Positions 16,225-25,990 of a stretch of DNA of 64,000 nucleotides are shown here, in pieces. The stretch spans positions 361 to 64,360 of the forward strand of contig NZ_DIIM01000014.1 in the NCBI RefSeq assembly GCF_002420705.1, in the 5' to 3' direction. A program made the position numbers and the translations under genes. The notes below the pieces were generated by a model, which saw only the letters and a list, made by a program, of their open reading frames with translations, searched no databases and had not been told where the DNA came from. Numbering within the stretch: position 1 is the stretch's first letter; each line of letters starts with the position of its first letter. The DNA comes from Sphingobacterium sp. UBA5670. GTDB taxonomy: Bacteria; Bacteroidota; Bacteroidia; Sphingobacteriales; Sphingobacteriaceae.

Positions 16225-17088
16225 TTATTTAGCAGCTGCAGCAGCTCTATCGATGTGGAATTGTACTAAATCATCAATAGGGGAGCGTAAGATTTTACCT
16301 ACTTTCATTCCATATTGCTCTGCTTTTTCAGCTAATACATTTCTGAAATTATAACCTACTGAACCGATACAGTTGAACGTGTAGCTTTGGTAATTAGGGT
16401 ATTTGCTCACCAGATTTCTGAAAAATGCTTCAAAAGCCTCATCAACAATATTGCGTGTATATTCGATATTTACATTGTTGTCATACACAAATTTGCTAAA
16501 GCTTGCACAGAAACGATTTGGCATAGGTTTGGTATAAACCGCGTCCATAATTTCGTCTTTTGTCATTTTATATGTGTTCCAGAACACTTCTTTAACATCT
16601 TTAGGCATTAAATTACGTACATAGTCTGCAAGTAATTTTTTACCAATATAACTACCAGAACCTTCATCACCTAAAATGTAAGCGCCTGAGTCAATGTTTA
16701 ATGTGATTTCTTTACCATCATAGAGACAAGAGTTTGTTCCTGTTCCCAAGATCGCCGCAAATCCAGCTTGAGATCCTAATAATGCTCTTGCTGCTGCAAG
16801 AAGATCATGTCCTACTTCAACTTCAGCCGTAGTAAATACTTGTTTTAAGGCGTCAACTACAATCTGTGCTTTTTCCTTGTTGTGGACACCAGCACCATAA
16901 TAGTTTACTTCCGCGATTTTTTCAAAAGGTAAATCTTGTGGAAGTCCTTTTTTTAGGGAGTTTACAATGTATTCACTATCAACAAAATAAGGGTTGTACC
17001 CTTCTGTATTGAAGTAGATTTTTTTATTCGAATCGTCTAACAAACACCAGTTTGTTTTTGTTGATCCCCCGTCAGCAATGATTATCAT
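16225..17088 (-). CDS. N-acetylglucosamine kinase-like protein (BadF/BadG/BcrA/BcrD ATPase family)
   Basis: A 287-residue sugar kinase of the ASKHA fold. ADGGSTKTNW at residues 5-14 is the phosphate-1 loop. ILGTGTNSCLYDG near 112-125 is phosphate-2, and GDEGSGSYIG near 138-147 is the sugar-binding part of this family. It probably phosphorylates GlcNAc or a related amino sugar with ATP in the cytoplasm. The sugar permease gene lies just upstream on the same strand but is separated by a terminator, so the two are neighbours in function and not in a tight operon. Confidence 0.85.
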   Translation of the reverse strand: MIIIADGGSTKTNWCLLDDSNKKIYFNTEGYNPYFVDSEYIVNSLKKGLPQDLPFEKIAEVNYYGAGVHNKEKAQIVVDALKQVFTTAEVEVGHDLLAAARALLGSQAGFAAILGTGTNSCLYDGKEITLNIDSGAYILGDEGSGSYIGKKLLADYVRNLMPKDVKEVFWNTYKMTKDEIMDAVYTKPMPNRFCASFSKFVYDNNVNIEYTRNIVDEAFEAFFRNLVSKYPNYQSYTFNCIGSVGYNFRNVLAEKAEQYGMKVGKILRSPIDDLVQFHIDRAAAAAK

Positions 17089-17237
17089 TATTGAGTAGTT
17101 TTAATTGTGTTTATCGTTATAAAATGAGTAATCAATTCATTAATCAATTCCCCGAAAATACATTTTTTAATTTTAAATATCATAATTTATCCATGTATTT
17201 TTCAAAAAATAAATTTTTGTAGTCTCGTGACTATATA

Positions 17238-17274
17238 AAAAAACTGGCTTAACGATATTGTTAAGCCAGTTTTT
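17238..17274 (-). terminator. Terminator after the sugar permease gene
   Basis: AAAAACTGGCTTAAC and GTTAAGCCAGTTTTT form a perfect 15-bp stem with loop GATATT. T tracts are present on both strands. Confidence 0.92.
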
Positions 17275-17329
17275 GAGCTGTGTAATAAAATTGTTTAAAT
17301 AGTGTACTATTTACAATTAGTGAGGGGTA

Positions 17330-19057
17330 TTAATGCCCTCCTTCAGCTTCTATTTCGTCAATGTTGATTCCCTGTTTTGTTAATATTCCCCTAACAAATA
17401 TCGCAAAGAAAACAATGTAAGAAAATCCAATCAAAGGTAAGATATAGGAGTTGTGAATACCGATGACATCTGCTAATTTTCCTTGGATAGGAGGAAGGAC
17501 TCCACCGCCAAGAATCATCATAACAAGGAATGCCGACCCTTGGGCTGTATACTTACCTAATCCTACAATGGATAAACTAAAAATTGAAGACCACATAATT
17601 GAGCATGCAAGTCCGCCCGACAAGAAGGCATAAATTGCTACTGTACCAGACGACAATAAGCCAATTATCATTGCAAAGATTGCAAATAAGCCAAAAGTGA
17701 TTAATGTACGAGCTGGTTTCTCTTTACTGATATAAAAAGCGATGATCTGTAGGATAATACATACTACATAGTAGTATAAATGAGACATTTCAAATCCTGC
17801 AAGTGTATTGACACCAATAATAATCGAAAATGCGATTAAGGGTACAATAATCAACAATGTTTTTTTTGTGGATTTGCTTAAGTTAAATGCTGTAATAGCG
17901 CCGGCCCAACGACCGATCATCATACTACCCCAATACATCGATACATAGGGTGTAATCTCCGACGATTGTAGATTGCCGAATTCTTTCAATGTCAATAATT
18001 CACCTAAATTGCTACCAATAGCAACTTCAACACCAACATAGATAAAAAGAGCAAGCATACCCAATACTAATTGTGGATATTTCATTGCCCCCCAACCTTC
18101 AGGATTTTTTTGAGCGCTTTTATTTGAGAATAACAAACCGCCAATAACTACAACTAAAGCACCGCCAAGCCAAAGCATACGTTGCATTTCAAGGGGTTGG
18201 GCAACTTCTTTAATGTGTAATTTGAGTTGGTCAATCTGAACCTGATCCGTTAAACTTGAAACCTGTTGGTGTAACTGTTCAATATGTAGTGCCAAATCAC
18301 TCTTATAGCTCAGAAAAACAGGAGCAAACATGCCAAAAAGAAGGATAGTCATGATGATCAATGTGCGTAAAGCTTTATTGGCTTTTTCCATTGGCTCATC
18401 GCTAATTCCGGCAGGAACTTTTTTGCTGAAATTAAATAATGCTGCAGCTAATAGGAACAAAAGACCGACACCTACATAAAGGTAAACAACCTTGTTTAAT
18501 GGAAGATTGGCAATTTCTGAATCTGAAACAGGTTCAAATGTGCCGAATAAAGAGAAGCCGATGATCAAAGGACCTATTGTAGAACCAAATGAGTTAATAC
18601 CGCCACCTAGGTTAACGCGGGAAGCACCCGTTTTTGGATCGCCCAATAAAACGGCAAATGGATTTGCTGCAGTCTGTTGTAATGAAAAACCAAGGGCTAC
18701 AACAAATAGTCCCAACAACATACCCACGTATAAGTTTACTTCGACAGCGACAATCATGGCAGCTGCGCCCAAAGCGGAGAAAAGTAAACCATAAACGATA
18801 CTCTTTTTATATCCCCATTTTCCAACCAGATCCTTTCCGCCGATTGAACTGAAGATAAATAGTAACAAAGCACCGATATAATAGGCCGTATAAAAAGCAA
18901 AGTCTATTAGCTGTGATTGAAATTGGTCTAAATGAAAGTAATTTTTGCAGAAAGGTATAAAAACACTGTTCCCTGCCGCAATGAACCCCCAAAAGAAAAA
19001 CACAATAATCAATGTGTAGAGTGCGGGGTAATTGGTTTTAGTTTGTTGCTGTTCCAT
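17330..19057 (-). CDS. Sugar MFS transporter (FucP/NagP-like)
   Basis: A 575-residue major-facilitator transporter with about 12 to 14 helices. The N-terminus (YTLIIVFFFWGFIAAGN near 13-29) and QQTAANPFAVLLGDP near 127-141 are hallmarks of the FHS family that imports fucose, glucose/galactose or GlcNAc with protons. It is longer than FucP (about 440 residues). The extra length comes from a central insert, roughly 245-320, with a hydrophilic coiled-coil-like part (LHQQVSSLTDQVQIDQLK) and additional hydrophobic segments. The neighbouring GlcNAc-kinase gene suggests an amino sugar as substrate. Confidence 0.85.
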   Translation of the reverse strand: MEQQQTKTNYPALYTLIIVFFFWGFIAAGNSVFIPFCKNYFHLDQFQSQLIDFAFYTAYYIGALLLFIFSSIGGKDLVGKWGYKKSIVYGLLFSALGAAAMIVAVEVNLYVGMLLGLFVVALGFSLQQTAANPFAVLLGDPKTGASRVNLGGGINSFGSTIGPLIIGFSLFGTFEPVSDSEIANLPLNKVVYLYVGVGLLFLLAAALFNFSKKVPAGISDEPMEKANKALRTLIIMTILLFGMFAPVFLSYKSDLALHIEQLHQQVSSLTDQVQIDQLKLHIKEVAQPLEMQRMLWLGGALVVVIGGLLFSNKSAQKNPEGWGAMKYPQLVLGMLALFIYVGVEVAIGSNLGELLTLKEFGNLQSSEITPYVSMYWGSMMIGRWAGAITAFNLSKSTKKTLLIIVPLIAFSIIIGVNTLAGFEMSHLYYYVVCIILQIIAFYISKEKPARTLITFGLFAIFAMIIGLLSSGTVAIYAFLSGGLACSIMWSSIFSLSIVGLGKYTAQGSAFLVMMILGGGVLPPIQGKLADVIGIHNSYILPLIGFSYIVFFAIFVRGILTKQGINIDEIEAEGGH

Positions 19058-19360
19058 ATAAGGGATCTAAAAACTTAAATTTTGAAAGGTACGAACTTAT
19101 GAAAAAAAATATAAATTCAATCTAAAAATGTTGTTAAATCGTTTTACTAGCTACAATAGTAAATATTTTTTTTGAAATATTTTGAAATAACAAAATTTGT
19201 TTTTTTCTTTGTCTAGGTTCTCAATATTTAATCCACTTCGGGTTTAAAAGAAATCATTAAGTTCTTCATCTCACTTAATCTTGGAAACTTGTTTAAGTGT
19301 GTAATCAGAATTCAGAATAAAGCTCAAAAAGAAAATCCAAAAATCATACACAACACATTA
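19058..19360. other. AT-rich divergent promoter region between the permease gene and rho
   Basis: No gene is supported. The rho frame stays open upstream to 19289, but no ATG there fits the family. The region is AT-rich, with T and A runs, and should contain both divergent promoters. A rho leader with autoregulation is possible but no defined structure is visible. Confidence 0.4.
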
Positions 19361-20860
19361 ATGGATATTAACGAATTAAACGCTAAACTCGTATCAGAAT
19401 TGCGCGAGATTGCTAAGTTGATCGGTATCGCAGATGCTGATAAATTGCGTAAACAAGAATTAATCGAAAGAATTAGCAATACTGGTGCAGAAGAGGAAGC
19501 CGCTCCAGCGCCAGCTGAAAAAGCAGCTAAAGTAGAGGAAGATAGTCAGGAACATGCTGAACGTACACGTAAACGTGTAAGGACTGTAAAAACTGCGGAG
19601 CCTGTCACGGTAAGAAAGCGCGAAGCTTCTGAGCATGACGAAAATCCTGTTACTCCAGAGCATGCGACAGCAGTAGATAAAGGTTCCCAACCTGAAAAAG
19701 CACCTCAAACCCCTAAAGCAGAAACCACATCTTCAAGTACAGATTTCGATAATGTCATCGTTAATGAGGGGGTATTGGAAATTATGCCTGATGGTTATGG
19801 CTTCTTACGTTCATCAGATTATAACTATTTGACATCTCCTGATGATATTTATGTATCACAATCTCAAATCAAATTATTTGGTTTAAAAACAGGGGATACA
19901 GTACGAGGTTGTATTCGTCCGCCAAAAGAGGGTGAAAAGTATTTTCCTTTGGTAAGGGTTGAAGCGATCAATGGACAAAATCCTGCTGAAGTACGTGATC
20001 GTGTGCCATTTGATTATTTGACGCCATTATTCCCTGATGAGCGTTTAAATTTAGATATGGGGGTTGGAAATTACTCTACGCGTATCATGGATTTGTTCAC
20101 GCCTATAGGTAAAGGGCAACGTGGATTGATCGTTGCTCAGCCAAAAACAGGTAAAACAAACTTGTTGAAAGAGGTTGCAAATGCGATTGCAAAAAATCAC
20201 CCGGAAGTTTATTTGATTATCTTATTAATTGATGAACGTCCTGAGGAGGTTACTGATATGGCAAGAAGTGTGCGTGCAGAAGTTGTTTCTTCTACATTCG
20301 ATGAGCCTGCTGACCGCCATGTGAAAATTGCGAATATCGTGCTTGAGAAAGCTAAACGTATGGTTGAGTGTGGGCATGATGTCGTTATCTTATTAGATTC
20401 TATCACCAGATTAGCGCGTGCATATAACACCGTTGCTCCTGCATCAGGTAAAATTTTATCCGGTGGTGTGGATGCGAATGCTTTGCATAAACCAAAACGT
20501 TTCTTTGGTGCTGCCCGAAATATTGAAAATGGTGGTTCATTGACAATTTTAGCAACAGCATTGACAGATACCGGTTCTAAAATGGATGAAGTTATCTTTG
20601 AAGAATTCAAAGGTACAGGTAATATGGAATTACAATTGGATCGTAAGCTGGCGAACAAACGGATTTTCCCTGCTATCGATATTACGGCTTCGAGCACACG
20701 TCGTGATGATCTATTGACAGATAAAGAAACATTACAACGTATTTGGGTGCTTCGTAACCACTTGTCTGATATGAATTCTACAGAGGCCATGGAATTTTTG
20801 CAGGGTCAATTGCGTGGAACTAAATCAAATGAGGAATTTTTGATCAGTATGAATGGTTAA
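19361..20860 (+). CDS. rho: Transcription termination factor Rho
   Basis: Hexameric RNA helicase that ends transcription. The ATG at 19361 gives MDINELNAKLVSELREIA, the usual Rho N-terminus; the product is 499 residues. Residues about 40-125 are a charged, disordered insertion common in Bacteroidota Rho. The RNA-binding domain begins near 132 (GVLEIMPDGYGFLRS). Walker A PKTGKTN is near 262 and Walker B VVILLDSITRLARAYN near 340. The Q- and R-loop regions are intact. A terminator follows directly. Confidence 0.98.
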   Translation: MDINELNAKLVSELREIAKLIGIADADKLRKQELIERISNTGAEEEAAPAPAEKAAKVEEDSQEHAERTRKRVRTVKTAEPVTVRKREASEHDENPVTPEHATAVDKGSQPEKAPQTPKAETTSSSTDFDNVIVNEGVLEIMPDGYGFLRSSDYNYLTSPDDIYVSQSQIKLFGLKTGDTVRGCIRPPKEGEKYFPLVRVEAINGQNPAEVRDRVPFDYLTPLFPDERLNLDMGVGNYSTRIMDLFTPIGKGQRGLIVAQPKTGKTNLLKEVANAIAKNHPEVYLIILLIDERPEEVTDMARSVRAEVVSSTFDEPADRHVKIANIVLEKAKRMVECGHDVVILLDSITRLARAYNTVAPASGKILSGGVDANALHKPKRFFGAARNIENGGSLTILATALTDTGSKMDEVIFEEFKGTGNMELQLDRKLANKRIFPAIDITASSTRRDDLLTDKETLQRIWVLRNHLSDMNSTEAMEFLQGQLRGTKSNEEFLISMNG

Positions 20861-20882
20861 TTCCATCAAATTTTGATATTTT

Positions 20883-20916
20883 AGCCATCATTTCTAATCG
20901 AATGATGGCTTTTTTA
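20883..20916 (+). terminator. Terminator after rho
   Basis: AGCCATCATT and AATGATGGCT (20883-20892 and 20901-20910), followed by TTTTT. The rho gene therefore ends in a rho-independent terminator. Confidence 0.88.
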
Positions 20917-20934
20917 ATATAAAATATCCCGTAA

Positions 20935-21621
20935 ATGAAAAAACATATCCCAAATCTGCTGACTTGTCTAAACTTATTTAGTGGCTGTATTGCTGTATTA
21001 ATGGCATTGAAAGGCAATATACAAGCGGTTACCATCTGTGTGTTTGCGTCGGGGATATTTGATTTTTTCGATGGAATGGTCGCGAGGCTTCTTCATGTTA
21101 AATCGTCAATAGGGAAGGAGCTCGATTCATTGGCAGATATGGTTAGTTTTGGTTTTCTACCTGGGACGATCATGTTTACCTTGTTGACCAAGGTATTTCC
21201 TGATGGTTCTCTGTTACCTTATTTAGGGTATATCATCACCATTTTTTCTGCCTTGCGTCTCGCAAAGTTCAACCTGGATGAGCGACAAACGTCTGATTTT
21301 ATCGGTCTAAACACACCAATGAATACATTCTATGTACTTTCGCTACCTTATATTGCTGATAAATATCCGCAAGTAATTTTGAATCCGATCGTTTTGATTT
21401 GCAGTGTTCTTTTGACAAGTTATCTATTGGTGAGTGAAATTAGGTTGTTTTCGATGAAATTCAGTTCCATGGACTGGAAGACGAATAAGTTTCGCTTTAT
21501 ATTTCTGCTATTGACGCTGATCTTGTTTATTGCAGGCCAATTTATGGCTTTACCGATCATCCTTATTTTATATTTCTTATTGTCGGCATTGCATTTCAAT
21601 AAAAAAAACGATCTGGTTTAG
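20935..21621 (+). CDS. pssA: CDP-diacylglycerol-serine O-phosphatidyltransferase
   Basis: Membrane enzyme that makes phosphatidylserine, the precursor of phosphatidylethanolamine. The CDP-alcohol phosphotransferase signature is complete: DFFDGMVARLL, then GKELDSLADMVSFG (about residues 43-71). About seven hydrophobic segments cover the rest of its 228 residues. Its end overlaps the convergent Hpt gene by 4 bases. It is separated from rho by a terminator. Confidence 0.94.
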   Translation: MKKHIPNLLTCLNLFSGCIAVLMALKGNIQAVTICVFASGIFDFFDGMVARLLHVKSSIGKELDSLADMVSFGFLPGTIMFTLLTKVFPDGSLLPYLGYIITIFSALRLAKFNLDERQTSDFIGLNTPMNTFYVLSLPYIADKYPQVILNPIVLICSVLLTSYLLVSEIRLFSMKFSSMDWKTNKFRFIFLLLTLILFIAGQFMALPIILILYFLLSALHFNKKNDLV

Positions 21622-21962
21622 ATCGTTTTTTCATATTGTTCCAACTCAAATAGGAGCTCATTCATTTCTATATCAATGATATCAAAAGTGGCCCGGAGTC
21701 CGTCGAGAGAATCCTTGTTTTTTGCATTAGCCTCCAATTCCTCAAATTTCTCTTTTAGGTGAAAAGCACCGATATAATCCATCGTCGGTTTGATGTGATG
21801 CGCTGCATCTCCGATCTTTTGAAGATCTCCTTCACTCAGGGCCTGACGGAGCTTGTCGAGGTCGACCGGAGTTTGGATAAGATACATTGATACAAATTGT
21901 TTGATTAATTCTGGATTGTCAAACATGTTTTGGTTGATCAGTTCAATGTCGATATGGTTCAT
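21618..21962 (-). CDS. Hpt-domain phosphotransfer protein
   Basis: A 114-residue stand-alone histidine phosphotransfer domain. The motif AAHHIKPTMDYIG puts the phospho-accepting His at residue 55, in a four-helix bundle of normal size. Such proteins shuttle phosphate between hybrid kinases and response regulators. No kinase or regulator gene lies nearby, so its partner is elsewhere. Its start lies inside the end of folK (20-base overlap), so the two genes are translationally linked. Confidence 0.85.
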   Translation of the reverse strand: MNHIDIELINQNMFDNPELIKQFVSMYLIQTPVDLDKLRQALSEGDLQKIGDAAHHIKPTMDYIGAFHLKEKFEELEANAKNKDSLDGLRATFDIIDIEMNELLFELEQYEKTI

Positions 21963-22446
21963 CGTTGCTAATTTTCTTTACAGGTAAGTCGTCTGTGCAT
22001 TTATCCAATAAATATACGTTATTTTTTTTGTAAAGGGGATGGATATAGTCTGGTGCTATTTCGACTAAAGGTGCAAGTACAAATCTTCGTTCTGCAATAA
22101 AAGGATGTGGGATACGAAGTGTGGGCAGATCGATTATATCTTGGTTAAAGTAGATGAGGTCGATGTCGATTACCCTTTCGCCCCATTTTTTTATGCGTAT
22201 ACGGCCCAATTCCTGTTCGATGGACTGGGTGATTTCTAGACAGTCAAGCGCCTGTAAATTGGTGGTTAGGAGAAGGGCCTGATTCAGGAATGCGGGCTGG
22301 TCTTCCACTCCCCAGGCGGCAGTTTCATAGACCGAAGAAGCATCAATAATTGCTCCGATGCGTGATTCAAGCTGTTTTCTCGCTAGATCAAGCTGCTGAA
22401 AACGGTCTCCAAGATTGGTGCCCAAGAGTATGTAAATGTTATTCAT
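21943..22446 (-). CDS. folK: 2-amino-4-hydroxy-6-hydroxymethyldihydropteridine diphosphokinase
   Basis: Folate-synthesis enzyme that transfers pyrophosphate from ATP to 6-hydroxymethyl-dihydropterin. The 167-residue protein starts with the expected IYILLGTNLGDR; RIRIKKWGERVIDIDLIYF and LRIPHPFIAERRFVLAPLVEI are its conserved ATP- and pterin-binding motifs. It overlaps the downstream Hpt gene by 20 bases. The start is at a CAT right before an AT-rich promoter region. Confidence 0.96.
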   Translation of the reverse strand: MNNIYILLGTNLGDRFQQLDLARKQLESRIGAIIDASSVYETAAWGVEDQPAFLNQALLLTTNLQALDCLEITQSIEQELGRIRIKKWGERVIDIDLIYFNQDIIDLPTLRIPHPFIAERRFVLAPLVEIAPDYIHPLYKKNNVYLLDKCTDDLPVKKISNDEPYRH

Positions 22447-22668
22447 ACCGCTAAATTAAGGTTTTGTTGATTTTAATAGGAAGAAATGCGAGTATAAATT
22501 GAAGATGGAAAAGTGAATTTCAGCTGGCTAGATGCCCTAATTTCGTGGAAAAAAATATGTTGTAGTTGAAATAAAAGACTGGGTGAATAAAAAATATTGC
22601 ATTACCTTTAGTGAAAAATAGGTCTTTCCACTGGAAGATAGGTTATGGATCGGATTTAATTACAAAAT

Positions 22669-24435
22669 ATGAAATCATTTTTTAAGTACGTACTGGCAAC
22701 AATTACGGGGATTGTGATCTCTTTTGTTGTGTTGTTTATTGTTTTGATGGGAATTATTGGGGCAATCATTAGTTCAGCCTCTTCTGACCAAGAAATTGTT
22801 GTTAAGAGTAATTCGGTTCTATATCTGTCCTTTGACTATGATATTACCGAGCGAAGCGAGGCCAATCCGTTGGGTAGTCTCAATCTTCCGGGTTATTCGA
22901 CCAAAAATATTGGATTGGATGATATTTTAGCGCGGATCAAATATGCGGCGACGGATGGAAATATTAAAGGAATCTATTTGGATGCGAGTCATATTGGGAT
23001 TGGTTTTGCCAGTTTAAAAGAGGTAAGAGATGAACTTTTGGCTTTTAAGAAAATCGGCAAATTTGTTGTTGCTTACAATGCAGGATATGATCAAAAAGCT
23101 TATTATGTAGCGAGTATCGCTGATAAAGTATATGTCAATCCACAAGGGACAATTGATTTTAAGGGTCTGGCGAGTTCAACCATGTTTTATAAGGATCTAT
23201 TGGATAAAGTGGGGGTAGAGATGCAGATTGTGAAGGTAGGCACTTTTAAGAGTGCTGTTGAACCGTTCTTTTTAAATAAGATGAGTGATCCCAACCGTTT
23301 GCAAGTAACCTCGTACCTGGGAAGTATATACAGTACTTTTATCAATGAGATTTCGGCGAGCAGAAATATTGCTGCTGATTCATTGCGGGCTATAGCAAAT
23401 GATTATCGCGTTCGGGATGCGGATGATGCGGTGAAATATAAACTTGCTGATGCCAAGCTATATAAAGACGAACTGTTGTCGGATTTGAGGAAACGCTTAA
23501 AAATTTCGGAAAAAGATGAAATATCCTTTGTTTCTTTATTAGATTATAATAAAAAGATCAAGGACGATGCGAGTGGATCTGAAGTTGCGGTCCTTTACGC
23601 TGCTGGCGAAATTGTAGATGGAGAGGGAACAGGACCGGGGGAGATCGGCGGAGATAAATTTTCGCGTGAACTACGGAAACTACGCGAAGATGATGCGGTT
23701 AAAGCTGTTGTTTTGCGTGTTAATTCACCGGGAGGATCAGCGTTGGCTTCAGATATTATTTGGCGTGAAGTTATCTTAACCAAAAAAGTGAAACCTGTTA
23801 TCGTTTCTATGGGTGATTTAGCGGCCTCTGGTGGGTATTATATCTCGGCAGCAGCAGATTCGATATTTGCTGAGCCTACGACGATTACAGGTTCTATCGG
23901 AGTATTTGGAGTGATTCCTAATTTCCAAAATCTAATGAACAATAAAATTGGGGTTCACTATGATGGTGTCAAAACGGGTAAATTTGCCGATTTGATGACT
24001 TCTTTTGATCGTCCATTGACAGCAGAAGAAAGGGATATCATCCAGCGGGAAGTTGACAAGGTATATGGTACATTTACTAAAGTTGTTGCGGACGGCCGTA
24101 AATTATCCATCGCTGATGTTGATAGTATTGGGCAAGGAAGAGTTTGGACCGGTGCGCAAGGGGTGAGTAATAAATTGGTTGACCGTCTCGGAAACTTGGA
24201 TGCCGCTATTCAAGCTGCCGCTAAAAAGGCAAATTTAACCAAATATAAAGTATCTCAATACCCTGAAAAAGAAGATCCGTTCACTTCAATCCTGAATAAT
24301 TCAAAGGAAAAAGTACGGGTCTGGGTAGCAAAAGAGCAGATGGGTGAATATTATCGTTATTTTGATGTGATGAAAAAAGCGACTGCTCAGACGGGTGTAC
24401 AGGCTAGGCTACCTTATTCCGTTGAGATTCATTAA
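22669..24435 (+). CDS. sppA: Signal peptide peptidase SppA, 67K type
   Basis: Membrane-anchored serine protease that degrades cleaved signal peptides in the periplasm. One N-terminal helix (about residues 8-36) is followed by two tandem ClpP-fold S49 domains, as in the long SppA form; 588 residues is normal. The catalytic Lys is at about 194 (VGTFKSAVEPF) in the first domain and the Ser at about 387 (DLAASGGYYI) in the second. It stands upstream of pgk with about 200 bases between them. Confidence 0.95.
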   Translation: MKSFFKYVLATITGIVISFVVLFIVLMGIIGAIISSASSDQEIVVKSNSVLYLSFDYDITERSEANPLGSLNLPGYSTKNIGLDDILARIKYAATDGNIKGIYLDASHIGIGFASLKEVRDELLAFKKIGKFVVAYNAGYDQKAYYVASIADKVYVNPQGTIDFKGLASSTMFYKDLLDKVGVEMQIVKVGTFKSAVEPFFLNKMSDPNRLQVTSYLGSIYSTFINEISASRNIAADSLRAIANDYRVRDADDAVKYKLADAKLYKDELLSDLRKRLKISEKDEISFVSLLDYNKKIKDDASGSEVAVLYAAGEIVDGEGTGPGEIGGDKFSRELRKLREDDAVKAVVLRVNSPGGSALASDIIWREVILTKKVKPVIVSMGDLAASGGYYISAAADSIFAEPTTITGSIGVFGVIPNFQNLMNNKIGVHYDGVKTGKFADLMTSFDRPLTAEERDIIQREVDKVYGTFTKVVADGRKLSIADVDSIGQGRVWTGAQGVSNKLVDRLGNLDAAIQAAAKKANLTKYKVSQYPEKEDPFTSILNNSKEKVRVWVAKEQMGEYYRYFDVMKKATAQTGVQARLPYSVEIH

Positions 24436-24485
24436 TGGTCGATCTCTCTATGACTTTATGGTATAACATGGGGTATGACGATACC

Positions 24486-24537
24486 GGCAATTCTTACCTG
24501 ATGGAAAGAGATAGGACGATCAGAGGTAAGAATTGCC
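24486..24537. repeat. Inverted repeat between sppA and pgk
   Basis: GGCAATTCTTACC (24486-24498) and GGTAAGAATTGCC (24525-24537) are perfect 13-bp arms around a 26-base loop. No T run follows, so this is a weak case for a terminator; it could act as an RNA structure or protein site. Confidence 0.5.
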
Positions 24538-24636
24538 ATCAATAAAATAATTATTCTCATGAAAGCAAATGCTTTTTTTTATATTTAGCTGTTCGTTTGA
24601 CAAAACGACCTAATCCAAAATCAATAAAGTTACATA

Positions 24637-25827
24637 ATGAAAACAGTAGACGATTTAAATTTTGCAGGTAAAAAAGCCTTGGTACGTGTGGATTTCAACG
24701 TGCCTTTGGATGAAAATTTCAATATTACGGATGATAATCGTATCCAGGGAGCGGCTCCAACGATAAAGAAGATTTTGAATGATGGTGGAAGCGTTATATT
24801 GATGTCCCATTTAGGAAGGCCAAAAGATGGTCCTACTGATAAGTATTCATTAAAACATATTGTTGCACATCTTTCTCAGGTTTTAGGTACAGATGTTCAG
24901 TTTGCGAACGATTGCATCGGTGCGGAGGCAGTAGAAAAGGCGGCAGCATTACAAGCTGGTCAGGTTTTATTGCTTGAAAACCTTCGTTTTTATAAGGAAG
25001 AAGAGAAGGGAGATGTTGGGTTTGCTGAAAAGTTGTCCAAATTAGGCGATGTCTATGTGAATGATGCTTTCGGTACAGCGCACAGGGCTCATGCTTCGAC
25101 AGCGATTGTAGCTCAATTTTTCCCGGGTGCTAAATATAGCGGTTACTTAATGGCTGCTGAGATTGGAAATGCGGAGAAAGTATTAAATAATCCGGTGAGA
25201 CCTTTTACTGCAATCATGGGGGGGGCAAAAGTTTCTGATAAAATTCAGCTAATTGAAGCCTTATTGGATAAGGTTGATCATCTTTTGATCGGTGGAGGTA
25301 TGGCTTATACGTTCATCAAAGCTCGTGGTGGTGAAATCGGCCAGTCGTTGGTTGAGAATGATAAGCTCGATTTAGCAAATGAGCTTGTTAAAAAAGCGAA
25401 AGAAAAAGGTGTAAACTTGGTTATTCCTACGGATGCTCAGATTGCAGATGCATTTTCAAATGATGCAAATGTATATGATGGTCCTAATGATCAAATTCCT
25501 GCAGATCTACAAGGTTTGGATATTGGTCAGGAGTCTGCAACTAACTTTGCTTCGATCATCAAAAATTCAAAAACAATTCTTTGGAATGGCCCGATGGGTG
25601 TTTTTGAGTTTGATACTTTTGCGAAAGGTACTAAAGCTGTGGCTGATGCTGTTGTGGAAGCAACGAAGAATGGTGCATTCTCTTTAATTGGAGGTGGTGA
25701 TTCTGCTGCTGCGGTAAGTAAATTTGAAATGACTGAAGATGTAAGTTACGTCAGTACAGGTGGTGGTGCACTTTTAGAATACATGGAAGGAAAAGTTCTT
25801 CCGGGTGTAAAGGCACTTGAAGATTAA
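24637..25827 (+). CDS. pgk: Phosphoglycerate kinase
   Basis: Glycolytic enzyme that makes ATP from 1,3-bisphosphoglycerate. The 396-residue protein carries VRVDFNVPLD near residue 17, SHLGRPKDG near 59, the hinge and ATP site NGPMGVFEF near 312, and GGGDSAAAV near 350. All conserved regions are intact and the length is standard. A strong terminator follows. Confidence 0.98.
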   Translation: MKTVDDLNFAGKKALVRVDFNVPLDENFNITDDNRIQGAAPTIKKILNDGGSVILMSHLGRPKDGPTDKYSLKHIVAHLSQVLGTDVQFANDCIGAEAVEKAAALQAGQVLLLENLRFYKEEEKGDVGFAEKLSKLGDVYVNDAFGTAHRAHASTAIVAQFFPGAKYSGYLMAAEIGNAEKVLNNPVRPFTAIMGGAKVSDKIQLIEALLDKVDHLLIGGGMAYTFIKARGGEIGQSLVENDKLDLANELVKKAKEKGVNLVIPTDAQIADAFSNDANVYDGPNDQIPADLQGLDIGQESATNFASIIKNSKTILWNGPMGVFEFDTFAKGTKAVADAVVEATKNGAFSLIGGGDSAAAVSKFEMTEDVSYVSTGGGALLEYMEGKVLPGVKALED

Positions 25828-25845
25828 TACGAAACGATTTTTTTG

Positions 25846-25874
25846 AAAAGGACAGCATAAGCTGTCCTTTTTTT
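25846..25874 (+). terminator. Terminator after pgk
   Basis: AAAAGGACAGC and GCTGTCCTTTT form an 11-bp stem with loop ATAA, followed by a T run. Confidence 0.92.
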
Positions 25875-25990
25875 ATTTTAAAAATTTAGGTATCGCAATT
25901 TGAATATTGATGTAATGTCAGATTAAATCAATTATCTGTTAAATGTTTGTGTAGTACTGGTGAGTATTTATTGTATTTGCTAAATTTATC

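Noticed and set aside
20209..20790. 193-codon minus-strand frame inside rho
   Set aside because: It is fully contained in the conserved catalytic domain of rho; its residues are a reverse-strand shadow.
24562..24580. AAAGCA/TGCTTT followed by T run as the sppA terminator
   Set aside because: The stem is only six base pairs with a two-base loop, too small to call.
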